From NCBI GenBank assembly GCA_047495785.1, contig JBLDXI010000029.1:1240001-1304000 (forward strand): a stretch of 64,000 nucleotides of DNA, written 5' to 3'. Positions 40,055 to 51,941 of the stretch are shown here, piece by piece. Position 1 is the first letter of the stretch. Each line of letters starts with the position of its first letter. Position numbers and translations under genes: made by a program. This DNA comes from Lepidodermella squamata (Eukaryota > Gastrotricha). The notes beneath the pieces are model-generated. The model did no database searches, was not told the DNA's origin, and was given only the letters and a program-made list of their open reading frames with translations.

Positions 40055-42421
40055 ATGGTTTTATCGTTAATATTTTCGATATTCCTTACCACTTCGGTTA
40101 TGGATCAGACCGAATCTAGAAAGCCGTACCGCTTGCGATCACTCTACCACCTCCCATCGTCTATAAACATTGATGACAGGAAAAACTGTCGATGGGCATT
40201 CCAAACCGCTTACGATTTCGCGAACAACCGTTCTGATATTCTGCCCGACTATCACCTAGAATTCGAGCATCGTGACGAAGGACCTCAAAGCATGCTGGCA
40301 ACTTCTACAAGCATCAACTTCATGCGGTCGATGTTGGACTCGGCAGAGCCTGGGCTATACCTAGCCCCACTAACAATCGGCGTGTCGCAAACTCCAGGCT
40401 GCAAGAGTTGGGGGAGTGTTGCGTCCCATATGAACATGATCATGATAACTTGGGTTTGCTTCTCACCCAGTCAAGCTAACCGAAGAGATCTATATCCTAA
40501 CCTATGGCGTATCAGAGCTTCGTCTCAGCTAACGATAATGGCTCGACTGAGCTTCATAAAAGAATTCACACCATGGGAGAAAACTGCAGTTGTGTTCCCC
40601 GTCTCGGGGAGCTCCTTTGGATGGGAGGCAGCTAGTTTCACAGTATCGATGAATAACCAATTCGGCCTAGGGGTTCAAACGATAGAAGCGAGTTCAGACT
40701 TCAACGATGATTTCATGCAGATATTCATTAAAAAGGACATCCGAATAATTTCATTTGAAAATATAGACCCAGCCATTTCAATTGCTTTCCTGTGTCAGGC
40801 ACACAAAAACGGGATAAGGGGAGACAAATTTATGTTCTTGACATTTGTCAATGCTTACGTTGATCCTAACGTTGCTGCTAACAATCTGTACCCGAAGAAT
40901 TGTAATATTTCAATTTACAAGGAGCAAATGGAGCGAGTTTTGTATTTTGGTGCAACCGCTCAACTGCCTTTTGGCAATGACGGGATAAGCAAGGACTATC
41001 TAGGAAACACCATGTCTGAGTTTGAAACTTATCTCAAGACGAGCTATCCCATCGATATGAAAATGGCCGATTATCAACAGCGATTCACCTGCTACGATGC
41101 CGCCTTGCATTCTGTTGTCACACTGGCTGAGGCAGAGAAGCTTTTAAACAGCCGGAACTCAACTCTTAGGAACTTTAAGGAAGATCCACGAAATGTGATG
41201 CTCGCTGTTAATCAAAGTATTGGGAATATAAGGTTTAGGAATCAACAGCACGGATTCTTTCACTACTCAGAGCGAATGGAGATGGACTATGAAGCGCAAC
41301 TGGTCGCAACCTGGTCGCAGCAGACCGGACTTCGGGCGAGGTATGCCATATTCCTGGATGAAAACACTACGACGAGCAACGAAACTTCGTTATTCAAAAT
41401 ACGGGTGATAGCACCTTTCGCGCCGAACTTTTTGCCTAAAGATGCTGCGTTCGAAGAGCAAGTCGACGCCGGTGTTCCATTTTCAGCTTTTAGCTTCTTG
41501 ACAACAACAGCATGCCTGATTTTAGTCTGTCAAATCAGCGGTATTTCCTACATCCTTTCGCGGGATAAGACGAATCTATCGAGAAAAATTGATGAAATTC
41601 TTACAATGCTAAGCTTTTTGCTCTTGGCAGGAGGGTCGATTCTTCTCACAACTCCAACGAAGATGCGAAACACAGCTGTATGCGAGGCAACCATATTCCT
41701 CGCAGCTTTAGGCCTATCACTTCTCTACAGCTATCTTGTTTGCCGTTTGAGGTCTGCTTCCATAGTCTTGCGGCAAGATGTGTCCCGCAAACGTCGTGCC
41801 CCCGACCCTGCGAAGGAGGAGTTTTCATTCGGAATCAGAGTACTCCTTTTCGTTGTTCTGAATTTTGCCATTGTCGTTTCATGGTTGGCGTCTGATCCTT
41901 ACCGCGCAGTGCTTGCCAAACCGGAAAATTCCAGGTCCTACATTGCTGAAATCGACACTTATGTTGAATCGTATTCTATCACCTGCTCGTCAAATTTCTC
42001 AGGCGAATGGTCGGCATCTCTTTTAGCGTTGAATCTCGCCCTTCTTGGGCTGGGTGTGATTAACGTTGTTTCACTCAAGGGAAATCGATACTTGCCGCAT
42101 TTTCCGTTCGTAAAACGTTTAGCAGTGGCTATTGCTTTCTCCTCAACTTTATTTCTTGCCCTGACTGCTGTCGTCTTCATGTTGGATTCGGCTGCTGATC
42201 AAAATATTGCAGTCGCTGTAGGGCTGCAGATTCAGTCGGGCTTAGTCGCTATTTTGCTGTACGTTAAAGTCGAGAACGGGGCAGATGCCTCAGGTGACAT
42301 AACGCCCCGACTACCGTCGACGCCAATGCTGATGAGCAAATTCGACGCAGGGAGTCGAAAGCCCACTCATATCAGAATTTATGAAGTGAAAGGAAAAACG
42401 ACAGTGAGCGATAATTGTTAG
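40055..42421 (+). CDS. GABA-B-like class C GPCR, copy 3
   Basis: Single exon, 788 residues from the conserved CCTAGA-ATG; the frame is open further upstream to 39833, but that part lies in the conserved promoter region and is not homologous protein. Signal peptide MVLSLIFSIFLTTSVMDQ, ligand-binding domain, seven membrane segments, TM3 and loop-2 Cys conserved. The C-terminus is about 10 residues longer than in the other copies (ends EVKGKTTVSDNC), because the stop used by copy 1 (TCGTGA) has been lost and the frame reads on into the former 3' flank. The tail-end Cys is new. N-terminal half is closest to copy 1, the TM1 region closest to copy 4. Intact. Confidence 0.9.
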   Translation: MVLSLIFSIFLTTSVMDQTESRKPYRLRSLYHLPSSINIDDRKNCRWAFQTAYDFANNRSDILPDYHLEFEHRDEGPQSMLATSTSINFMRSMLDSAEPGLYLAPLTIGVSQTPGCKSWGSVASHMNMIMITWVCFSPSQANRRDLYPNLWRIRASSQLTIMARLSFIKEFTPWEKTAVVFPVSGSSFGWEAASFTVSMNNQFGLGVQTIEASSDFNDDFMQIFIKKDIRIISFENIDPAISIAFLCQAHKNGIRGDKFMFLTFVNAYVDPNVAANNLYPKNCNISIYKEQMERVLYFGATAQLPFGNDGISKDYLGNTMSEFETYLKTSYPIDMKMADYQQRFTCYDAALHSVVTLAEAEKLLNSRNSTLRNFKEDPRNVMLAVNQSIGNIRFRNQQHGFFHYSERMEMDYEAQLVATWSQQTGLRARYAIFLDENTTTSNETSLFKIRVIAPFAPNFLPKDAAFEEQVDAGVPFSAFSFLTTTACLILVCQISGISYILSRDKTNLSRKIDEILTMLSFLLLAGGSILLTTPTKMRNTAVCEATIFLAALGLSLLYSYLVCRLRSASIVLRQDVSRKRRAPDPAKEEFSFGIRVLLFVVLNFAIVVSWLASDPYRAVLAKPENSRSYIAEIDTYVESYSITCSSNFSGEWSASLLALNLALLGLGVINVVSLKGNRYLPHFPFVKRLAVAIAFSSTLFLALTAVVFMLDSAADQNIAVAVGLQIQSGLVAILLYVKVENGADASGDITPRLPSTPMLMSKFDAGSRKPTHIRIYEVKGKTTVSDNC

Positions 42422-43690
42422 CGTACCTGTAAAACATGTGATTTCAATGATCAATAGCGATGTAAATTTATAGTTGCGATGATGTTTAATATGTTTGATA
42501 ACCAGTTTTTTAGATTATAATCTGCTTTAAGTATATGATTTCTATCACTCAAATTTGTTGTGCTTGGAAGTGACGAATAAACGTCGAAAAATATCTAAAA
42601 CGATCCGAAATTATCAGGAACGATCGTAATTAGCGATTAGGTATTTTTAGAAATAGTTCTTGACAGTGCCGCATGCCGAGTCATGTCCAAGCCCAATGAG
42701 AAGTGCATCGAATACAAGAATTTAAACTCAGAACCATCCAGAACATCTCCAGTAACAGGTTAGTGTTTTTCGATTTCCGAACAACTGTAGCTCAAATCCA
42801 AAAGGCCGCTATATATTGGAAGATTTCGAGTGCACGGTGGAATAGCCGAAAGGAACTAGCCTCGAACTATATTCTGGGTTTGTTCAACCACTGTTACCAC
42901 GGGATCAAATATCTTATGCTAGTGGCCTCATTTGGATTTGTGCACCGGTTGTTAACAGGAAACACTAGGTTTCCGTCAGTGAAAACCGAAATCATCGTTC
43001 TTCATGATGACCCGCGAGGTGTTTTTGTTACGCAATGAGGCTTGGACAGGGTAGAAGGCTAACCCAGAGATGATGATTCCAAATGATTTTTTGAAGTCGA
43101 CTTCCTACGAGTTTGACGAAATCACTCTTAGATTGACCGTAAATACCGAGGTATAAGGCGAAGATCAAAGGCCAAGCATTTCAGGTCATGGTCTGACGTC
43201 TGACACCCCTTGATGAGATTTGAGACTGATTTTGCACAGATTTCATTCCGGGAAGCATTTCATTTTTCTGAAAATTACCTGCGAAAGTAAACGAATATAG
43301 CGCCTTATAATTTGGTATTTACGGTATAAGTGTAAGTGATCATATTAGCTGTTATTTGCAGATACTATTCACTATTCGTGGTAAAACAGCGAAACAAATT
43401 TTTAATTTACAAAACATTTTCTGCAAAAACGGACAAATACATTTTCTATGCATTATCATTCCCAACTATGTACAATTTTAACTTCAAACCAATATGCAGT
43501 ATGATGACTTTCCTCAGCACAAAATAGACATATGATACTATATTAATAGCGGGTGCACATAGCAACTTGATTGTACCCGCCGGGTACACGCTGCTCATAT
43601 TTTTTATTGTAATTTGTAATTAGCGATAGGAATAAGAATAAAACCTACATTTACCAATGTAGTTTGCAAGCGAGTTAAATTAGAAAAAAC
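42422..43690. other. Stretch without a supported gene
   Basis: AT-rich 3' flank of receptor 3. A 111-codon open frame at 42703-43038 begins with GTG and has no recognisable features. Nothing else seen. Confidence 0.45.
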
Positions 43691-43699
43691 AGGTATCCC

Positions 43700-44640
43700 C
43701 CTAACTGACGATGAGTGGCTAATGTTAAATGTTACTAGCATTCGCGGACGATACTGCTTTATTATCGCAAGATTCGGTGAAAATGCAATTGATTATATAT
43801 ATTTTTGTTGAGGCGTGTGGACACTTGGGCTTGAAAATTAATGTTCCAAAAACCAAATTCATGAGAGTTAATAAAAATGACTGCAATTAACATGTACCTT
43901 TCTCCATCTACGGGCAGTACATTGAAGAAGTTGATGAATTCGTATATTTGGGAAGTGTTATCACGTCCGACGGCAGGTGTAAAGCTGATGTAAGGACTCG
44001 CTTAGAAAAAGGAAACAAGGCGTTTGGCGCTATGATGAAATATATTTTTGGCAATCGATTTTTGGCAACGATTAAGGAAAAAATGAAATGTTTAAAGTGC
44101 GTTGTGGATGCGACTATCATGCATGGCAGCGAAAGTTGGACGTTAACTTCTGATGATGCGAGGCGACTCGACGTCGGTTATATGCGATATTTGCGTAAAA
44201 TATGCGGCGTAACACTTAGGGACAGGATTCGCAATGAGGTCATTAGAAATATGTGTGGTTCAGAACAATTTACATTCGAAATTGCTAGGCGGCAACTTCG
44301 CTGGTACGGGCACGTCGCTCGCATGGACCCCGGAAGGCTGGCAAGCCAGATGCGGTACTGGCAGCCGCCAGATGATACTTGGAGTAGACCTCGAGGGCGA
44401 CCAAAATTAAGGTGGATTGATTGCTACCGGTCCTCCTCCGACACTCGGTTCGCTTGGCGTGAACAAAATTTACATCACGCCCGGCGAATTGGGTACACCG
44501 GAGTGATTTTTATTTTATCATTTTTCCTTCTCATTTTTCTTCGTCTTTGTACACGTACTCAATTGTTATTGTAATGTTATTGTAATGAAGGAAAGATGAA
44601 ATAAAGAAAATGCTATGCTATGCTATGCTATGCAGACATG
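43700..44640 (+). mobile_element. RTE-like LINE, 5'-truncated 3' end
   Basis: The RT motif FADDTALLS lies at about 43742-43770, then ACGHLGLKINVPKTKFMRVN (about 43814-43876). The long frame 43948-44574 follows, with YLGSVITSDGRCKADVRTRL, MHGSESWTLTSDDARRLD, RRQLRWYGHVARMD and RGRPKLRWIDCYR, the C-terminal pattern of RTE-type endonuclease-RT proteins. A stop at about 43890 splits the two parts. The element ends with a pentanucleotide tail (ATGCT)n at 44609-44633 after AATAAAG. Not functional. Confidence 0.75.
44609..44634. repeat. (ATGCT)n tail of the RTE-like element
   Basis: Four to five tandem TGCTA units at the 3' end of the LINE copy. Confidence 0.85.
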
Positions 44641-44942
44641 CAAAATTCAAGATGGCCAATCTGAATCTTTAACTTTTTTGAATTTTCGTCAGGTTAGGGG
44701 GCGATTTCTTGCCACTGAAACGTCCCGTTCGATTTTTTTTATTATCACAATTTTGTTTCTCTCTATTATTGCTGCGTAGCCCCTAGAGCTACGTACATGG
44801 GCATACACATATAATTAGCTAATACATTTTTTGTGTGTTCTACTATTTTTCTTTGCACAAGGAGTGCGCACATACTCGTCATGTAATTTTTTTTGCTAAT
44901 AAGCAATAAGTTTTTTTGCGGGTCGTATGTGCTTGCAGAAAG

Positions 44943-45424
44943 AAATCGCATACACCCGCCAGCTCACAAACTGATTTCTTTTTTCCTCGTATGTAATTTC
45001 TGATCAAAGAAGCCACTGAAAAAAATGGCCAACTTTGACGGGGCTCGAACCCTGTCCGCCTGTTGAACAGGCCAGTATAATAGCAACTGCACCATGTTGC
45101 CATCACATTTTTTTTATTACTCTAAACTGGCCGATAATTGGCTGCTAAAGCCATTCGTGTTTTCTGGGTCAAACGCGGGCATGAGTCATGATATTTGACC
45201 TAATTGCTGGCAAGCATCAGGGCATTTTTTGCCTTAAAACCTAATTTATAGGTCACACATTAAGCTTGACGGCTTAGCAAAGTCGATATAATTATCGATG
45301 TTTGTGAGAGCGTCAAGGGTTCGTCTCAACGTGCCGCCATCGCTTTTTTCGACGACTTGACGGAGCAAAAAGAAATTACATACGAGGAAAAAAGAAATCA
45401 GTTTGTGAGCTGGCGGGTGTATGC
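44943..45424. repeat. Inverted repeat enclosing a tRNA-like sequence
   Basis: 44943-44998 (AATCGCATACACCCGCCAGC ... CCTCGTATGTAATTTC) is the exact reverse complement of about 45369-45424. The spacer of about 370 bases contains the tRNA-like segment on the minus strand. Confidence 0.85.
45028..45102 (-). repeat. tRNA-like sequence (SINE head or tRNA pseudogene)
   Basis: Minus strand shows a pol III A-box-like TGGTGCAGTTGC and B-box-like GGGTTCGAGCCCC with plausible spacing, and a GCCTG-TTCAA-CAGGC hairpin where the anticodon arm would be. The anticodon loop would be too short and the T stem has mismatches, so it is not a functional tRNA. Confidence 0.55.
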
Positions 45425-45529
45425 GATTCGCTGTGTGCGTATGTTTTTCCTCGTATGCGTAAGAAAAAAAAATAGAAACGAGTTTGTGCGAGAACCTACA
45501 GCTTCGCAAAACGCACCCACTATGATAGT

Positions 45530-47073
45530 AATATGTCATTCATAAAAAAACCCTATTCAAAAAAAGTCGGCACGAAAAAGGCCTTTCTGCTGCTAATGCA
45601 GAGGCTTTAGTCACTGATGAACCAGGTGTACGGGAGGAGGGCCCTGAGGCTGCTATTGCCCACTTGAGGGATTATCCTTCTGCTGACACGCGTTGTGCCG
45701 AAGACAAAACCAATACTGTGCTGATGGTCCAAAAACTGTCACAAAAAATTGTTACCACTCCCCAAGTCCACAATACGAGAAAGATGCAGCGTTTAGGCTC
45801 TTGGTCGCCAGTAGAGCAATGTAGAACCAGCCCTACCACACTAGAGAGCGTCGACAACGCAGATATACAGAGCCAATACCGCTTTAGTGGTAATATCTGC
45901 TCGGAGACAGGTATGATAGTGGATGAAGACACGGATTCCGACACCGAAAGTAGTCAGACCACAGCGTACAAAACAGTTCCACTGAAACGATCGTCGCAGA
46001 ACAGTCTCGGCTCCAACAGCTCCGACTTTTCGTCGAACAGCTCCTTTTCCCAAACCGGAAGGAAAAAGAAAAAGAGAGGCAAGAGAAACCAGGAACTCCC
46101 GGTTAGCAACATCCCCCAAAATCCAGCCGCAATAACAAAACGCATGATACGGGAAAAGTGCACGGTCATCATCGATGACTTCGAAGATCAGTTCCGTAGC
46201 CTAGAAAACTTTGAAGAACGATTGATTGGCATATGGCCAGAATGTTGTATTGCCCAATCATCGATTTTGCAGGGTGGTGGCGTCCGGATCGAGTTCACCT
46301 CCCCAGAAGCCGCCGAAAGTATCCTCGCCGAGTACCCACCGGGAGCGTTCGGCGAGCAAAGCACAATAAGTCGCTCCAAAAAATATTTCGAGTTATTTCC
46401 GGAAGAAGGAAATCACGCGCCACCGAAAACTGGTCGTCCCAAAACCAGCCACGAAGTCGCAATACTAGAACGAAGGGCCTGTCTTGTCACCAACCTTCAG
46501 CCCTACGTCTCCGCGGCAGAGCTTCTGCACGCCTTCGACCTTGAAGATTGCAGGAGACTCGACAGAAACGCAGGGCTGGATGTGTATGCTGCCGAATTTG
46601 CCTCATCTCGCAGGTTTATCCTGATATTCAAAAACGCGGAAAACGCAGCAAAGGTCCCAGCAGGAGAGCTTCGCTATAAGGCGAGGCTGCTCGAAGGCAA
46701 GATTATGCAGCCGAGGCCGGAATGCCCTCGCTGTAGCAAATGTCAAAGCTTCAAACATGCTCGTAAGAACTGTCGCTCAGCTTGGAAGTGCCCTCATTGT
46801 GCCGGGCCCCATCCATTCAACCATTGCCAGGTCAAACAGGATGAACAAAAGAGGCAGTGCGCTAACTGTAACTCGAATAGCCATGGTGCAGGCTGGAGGG
46901 GTTGCTCGAGTCTTCGAGAGGCACAAAACGTTGTCATTAATCGAGTCAGACTTGATGTGAAAAAGATTCTGAACCCAGACAATAACGCAGCACCTTTGAA
47001 TCAAACAGATAAACCAGCAAAGCAAGAACCGAAAAATCAACCAGGCGGCAACCGACCGCCTCAAAGGGGCTGA
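45530..47073 (+). CDS. LINE ORF1 (gag-like) with three zinc knuckles
   Basis: Open from after a TAA at about 45529 to TGA at 47071-47073; the first in-frame ATG is about 45724. A Ser/Thr-rich region with basic tract RKKKKRGKRNQ (about 46062-46094) is followed by an RRM-like segment (CTVIIDDFEDQFRSLENFEE; ARLLEGKIMQPRPECPRC). Three zinc knuckles close it: CSKCQSFKHARKNC, CPHCAGPHPFNHC and CANCNSNSHGAGWRGC. This is the ORF1 layout of I/Jockey-like LINEs, which binds the element RNA. No ORF2 (endonuclease/RT) follows, so the copy is incomplete at its 3' side, unusual for simple 5' truncation. Confidence 0.75.
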
Positions 47074-48140
47074 AACTGCGATCAGCGGTAAGAAAATATT
47101 GAACTCTCATTTTCAAGTTTGAAAATGTTAATTGTTTTCAGATCTGAAAATTCGACTACTGAACCCTGAAATTTCAATTTTTGCTGCGTAGATAAATCGA
47201 TTCCTGCAACCCCGAACTTGGTAATAATTAGAAGCATGACCGATTTTTGTTCGAAGAATTGAATAAAATTCTATTTATTTTGCTGGCATGAAACGTGGCA
47301 TGAAAAGTGGCCTAGTCGGAAGCTGTAATGTTACGTTCACAAACTGCTTCGGAGACGCGTCCGAAGTTTTAGCCTCCGAAGGTCTAGCCAAGGTCTACTT
47401 TTTCCGACTGGGATTAGGTCAAGCGTAAGCTGGCTGTAATTCTCCACCTTCTCCGTAACAAATTTGGTGAAATCTTCCCGCCAAACCTTCGTGTAACAGT
47501 GACCGAAGAAAAGGACGCAACTGGTTGTTGGCGTTAACGGTCTTTTTATTGGGTAAAATCAAGGCCCTGTATCGTTCGTGTTGCGACGTAAGAGACCTCG
47601 TTAGGCAGTACTTTCATGCTGTTTGTAATAAAATATTTGGTACTGGTATAGCTACTTTTTATTTGCCGGTAATAGCATCATTATTGCGGCGCATCCGATA
47701 CCGAGCGGTTACAACGCCTACCAGAATGCTTACTGCGCACAAACGCTTCAGACAATTTCTCCGTTATCATGGCTAAATTCTTAAGATCAACCAAATTTAT
47801 CCCTATCTTCCTTATTTCATAATCTTTCCCTTCGAGCGTAGTCTAGGATAATTCTATCAATTTTTCTCAATATCCATAGGGTAAACTCTCTCTCTCTCTC
47901 TCTTATGTTCCACTTATTGTTCAAACATGACCAGAGTCTGCGTTTGAATGGGCATAATTGTATAGTTTCCCATTCCCGGAGAATTTCCCTGGAATCATAG
48001 ACTAGCTGAGCCAATGTTTCTACTATTCAGCCCTTAAATGATGAAACTGCTAATAAAGCACTTATTACGCTATTGGTTTTAGTATAATTGGTGGTTATCC
48101 TTCTCCATTATCTCGCAGACATTTGGATATCCTTCTTAAA
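47074..48140. other. Stretch without a supported gene
   Basis: Short frames only. A (CT)n tract lies at about 47888-47903. No repeat class recognised. Confidence 0.4.
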
Positions 48141-49570
48141 TTTTTCGCTTGAAAAAGCGATCACATCTTTTTCTGATCAATCGAATTTCATGTTTATCAA
48201 ATATGAGCCGTTGATCTGTTGCAACAAACTGAACTAAAACCTTGCCCGAAGCTCGCGGAATCGCTGAGATTTGCAGCCACATGAGGTCAATAGTAGAATC
48301 ACACGAAGTTGGTAGCATTCAAGAATTGCTAGGATGACTTGTATTCCTGAATCCTAAGAAAGATAGCGGATTGCCTTGATAATGTGATCTGGTTAGCGAT
48401 TTAGCGATGATTGATGATTAGCAATTAGAAACGAAACCGCCGTATTTGAGGAATGCTTGATGCAACTCGCTTGACATGATTCGTATACGACAAAACGTGA
48501 CCCACCATCAAGTTTGGGATTCACGATTTTTGCGCGGACTTCTTACGGAAATACTACTGATGGTGCCGAACCGACGGCCGAACATCGCGGACTAATACTA
48601 ATACCAATATTATTTATCAAAGAAAACAATTATTCGCAGAAGAATAACAAAGCGCATCCACTCGATCATTTTGGCTGGAATCCTAAATCCTATCTATAAT
48701 TAGGGCTATCAGGAATGCTTATAGGGCACTTCAAACCGATCTATTGGCGAGAATGCAGATTAATTCAGAGGGTTTCTGAGTAAGTGAAGGCAAAGAAGTG
48801 ACACGTACTTTATGCTGAGAATGGGCTAAGGGTGTCAAGGTAGATCTCTGGAGCGATGGAGCAATTTGTTCTACGCTTCGGAAGGCCAAATCAAAGCGCA
48901 GCAATCTGATCTGCTCTGGGTTAGTATTGAAATTTAACACGTAATTAATGGTCAATAGATATGGACATTCTTTGTTTTGAAGGGGAAGGAAACAGCTAAA
49001 CCAAAGCAGTCAAAGTAGGATGAATTACCATGAATTACGTAGTCGTTAGCGTCGCTGAATAACTCGGATTCGGGCTTGTTCACGTCACTTAGAGACAGTT
49101 GACGGGTGACAAGTTTGCTTTCCCTTTCATTCACATATAAACTCTGCTATTGCCTTCAGTCCCATTTCTGTGGTTTGCCAATTTACTTAGTTAGTTTTAG
49201 TGGAGTATCGGCGTCATCGATTCTTGAAAATTACTAGTTCATTTCGGTTTTAAGTGATACATTTTCAGAAATCTTTACAGACCGCTGGTTTCCTAATTGC
49301 GACACTTCAAAGATCCGCTAAAACTTCCATGGACGAGATCTACTTCCAGTAATATTACGTGTTCGCAAATATCATTCTATAATTTATCGTAGAATCAAAG
49401 GAATTTTTTTAGAATGGCTCATTCTAAAATAGCTAATAATGATTCATTACTATCTTACTGCAATATCTCCCGAAGCTATCTAATTATACTAATAGTACAG
49501 TAATAGTACATCCAATTAGCTGCTGTATTAAATTTTAATTTCTGCATTGTTGATAGGATTATTTTACTTA

Positions 49571-50540
49571 ACCGAACCACTAATGATCGACGCCAACACG
49601 TCCATCCCTGCCCTCTAACCCGGCGAAATCATCAAATATTCTCGGCTTCTCGGCCCAGACCTACTTTGTTGCCGCATCGGCTATCAGCAATCTGAACTTG
49701 AATAAGCTTGACGCATGCACCTGGCTTCGCGGAGATCAAAAGCTCACGCTGCTGAACCAGTAAGTTTGGCCAACCCTCGTGTACCCTCTACAAACCGCAC
49801 CGCTGAACAAGCTGCCGCGATCATTCCTGGAGGATGTGGACAAGATAGTCAGATCAGCCCTGAAAGAAATGCTCCTCCTGCCAACCTCGACACCCGACGC
49901 ATTCCTGTACGCCGCCAGGCGCTGCCGCGGACTCGCAATCGTGCAAGCATCGTGGGAGGCGTTCATCCGACACTACGCCATCTGCATGAAGCTTGCCTCG
50001 CTCAACAACGACCAACTCGACTTCTGCAGAGATTTTGAGGCCTGAAGGAGCTCGACATCGATCCGAGAAAGCTGACCCTACCCGACGACCGCCAGGCAAC
50101 GAGCCGCGATCTCAGGAAACCGAAACGCGATTCGTGTTTTAAGAGGTGGTGTTCGAAACCCACAGGTGAGGGCGCTGTGTGATTCAAGGAATATCCCGCG
50201 GGTAACAACCTGATCCTGAATAAAACCGGCCGCTCGTCGAGAAAGTACACCTGCGCACTTAGGATGACGGTGAGATCTGTGTCAGTGAGAAGCAGTAAGT
50301 TGGCTGCAAGCGACGGGACCGCCACTGCGGTGCTGAGAAAGAAATTCTTGGTCATGTCCTCGGCGCTTGTCATTTCAACTCGCTGATGATCACCAGTCGT
50401 CATGATAAAATCCGCTCGATGATCGCTACGGCAATACGGAAGAACGGGATGAAAGTGCACGAGGAAGTCGCGGTAAAGGAGACAGACGGTGCATGGAGAC
50501 GAGTCGACATCATCGCGTACGATCCGAGGACGAAGGAGGG
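49571..50540 (+). mobile_element. R2-like LINE 3' fragment with restriction-like endonuclease
   Basis: One frame reads LDACTWLRGDQKLTLLNQ at about 49705, then (after a stop) KLPRSFLEDVDKIVRSALKE, LLPTSTPDAFLYAARRCRG (about 49800-49925), the thumb and post-RT pattern of R2-class elements. Another at 50386-50550 reads HDKIRSMIATAIRKNGMKVH, EEVAV and RRVDIIAYDP, a restriction-like endonuclease core. Stops and shifts separate the parts. The insertion replaced about 70 bases of the host repeat compared with copy 1. Confidence 0.65.
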
Positions 50541-50692
50541 AAAATTAGCGAAATTCCGACAAAAGGTCGCTACTATACTATTGCTGAGTGCTGGCTCTTC
50601 CGATATTATTCAACCTGTTATCGCCATTTCTGTTGAAACCAAGTGTAATAAATTATTCTCTTGGTTTCATTTCATTTGTTCATTTTCAATTA

Positions 50693-51941
50693 CAGTGCTC
50701 CCTCGATATAAGCAAGGGGGCGGGATCCACGCGATTGCTCTTATCGAGGGTTGCTCTTATAGAGGGCTGTTAAAGAGCTAGCGATGAATCATAAGTGCGT
50801 CGCCAGGTTTTTTTCTCAGTTGCTAGGGCGACGTTGATTTTACTGGTTAGCCATATCCAAGAAAATCTGGTGTTCATGTAATGATTTTCGATGTGGTAGA
50901 TAGTATTTGATATGCAAAGTTTGATCATTTGAATTCCAATTGTATTTATGCTGGCTGAACTTTTTTTAACATTTTTCTAACAATTTGTGAAAAATATTTC
51001 ATCGATTAATTTCTTCATTTATGATCAGGACACTTCGGCTACGCGAATTTACCCAGCGATATTTGAGAGCCATTTAATTGGGATGCGATATTTTAATTTA
51101 ATAGATCCAAATTGGGAAATTTGAAGGTTAACAAAGTTTGAAAGCCTTCATTGGAATTAAATGTAGCAATTCCATTTGGTTCAACGACAAACCATGGATA
51201 CACTAGCGGATAAGCGAACAATGTTAGGTAAAATTCGGCTAGGAGCCTGAGATGCCTAAAACCTATCCAAGGTTGTAACGCATCTTTTCTCATAAATCCG
51301 TGACCAAAACTGGGGGTGAACCTTGCTTGGAAATCTTGTTGAAAGTTTGCTTGAATCTTGAGTCGAAGCTGCATCCTAACTTTATTTTTTCAGAATCCTA
51401 TTGAATTAAAACAGATTCACGGCAATTCCTCGTGATGTGCTTTGATGGAATACAACAAGCTTGAATGCCACCTTTATCTGTTCTCAACACTTCGGTCAAA
51501 CAGTAGATGATCAGCGGTTTGCTTTTTATCGCTTTTTAAATCATTTTTCCTGACCCGTAGCGTAATCACTATCATTCTTTAAAAAATCTCATCAATGGAT
51601 AGTAGTAGTGTTGGTGAATGAAAAAATACGAGAGAGCAAACGCGCGCGCACGATCTCAAAATTGAAGCCAATGCTGAGATAAAAACATCGATCTGTAAAG
51701 ATGGAGATCAAGAGATCACGACGCGCCGCCGTCCAACTGAAAAATCAAAAACGCCAGGAGCAGCGTTACAATTCTGTTGCTAACGTAAACCAATTCTTCA
51801 TGTAAATTAAAAATTATCATGTAAAAAATTTTAATTTGTCGAAAAATAATTTTTTAACAAATAAAATCAACGGGATCCAAAAAAAGTTGCTAGTAGCGAG
51901 GGATTGCTCTTATCGGGGTTGCTTATATCGAGGGAGCACTG
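50693..51941. mobile_element. TA-flanked MITE (1249 bp)
   Basis: Ends CAGTGCTCCCTCGATATAAG and complement TATATCGAGGGAGCACTG, flanked by TA on both sides (50691-50692, 51942-51943). The uninterrupted site is visible in repeat copy 1 (CATTTTCGATTATTTCGCTGCG, about 35300). Motifs like ATTGCTCTTATCGAGGG repeat inside both ends. TA target and CAGT ends fit the Tc1/mariner-pogo group. No transposase. Confidence 0.88.

Noticed and set aside
42703-43038. 111-codon open frame downstream of receptor 3
   Set aside because: Starts at GTG, no family match, no splice signals in phase, no second copy.
45028-45102. Functional tRNA gene
   Set aside because: Anticodon loop length and T-stem pairing do not fit a working tRNA; treated as tRNA-like only.
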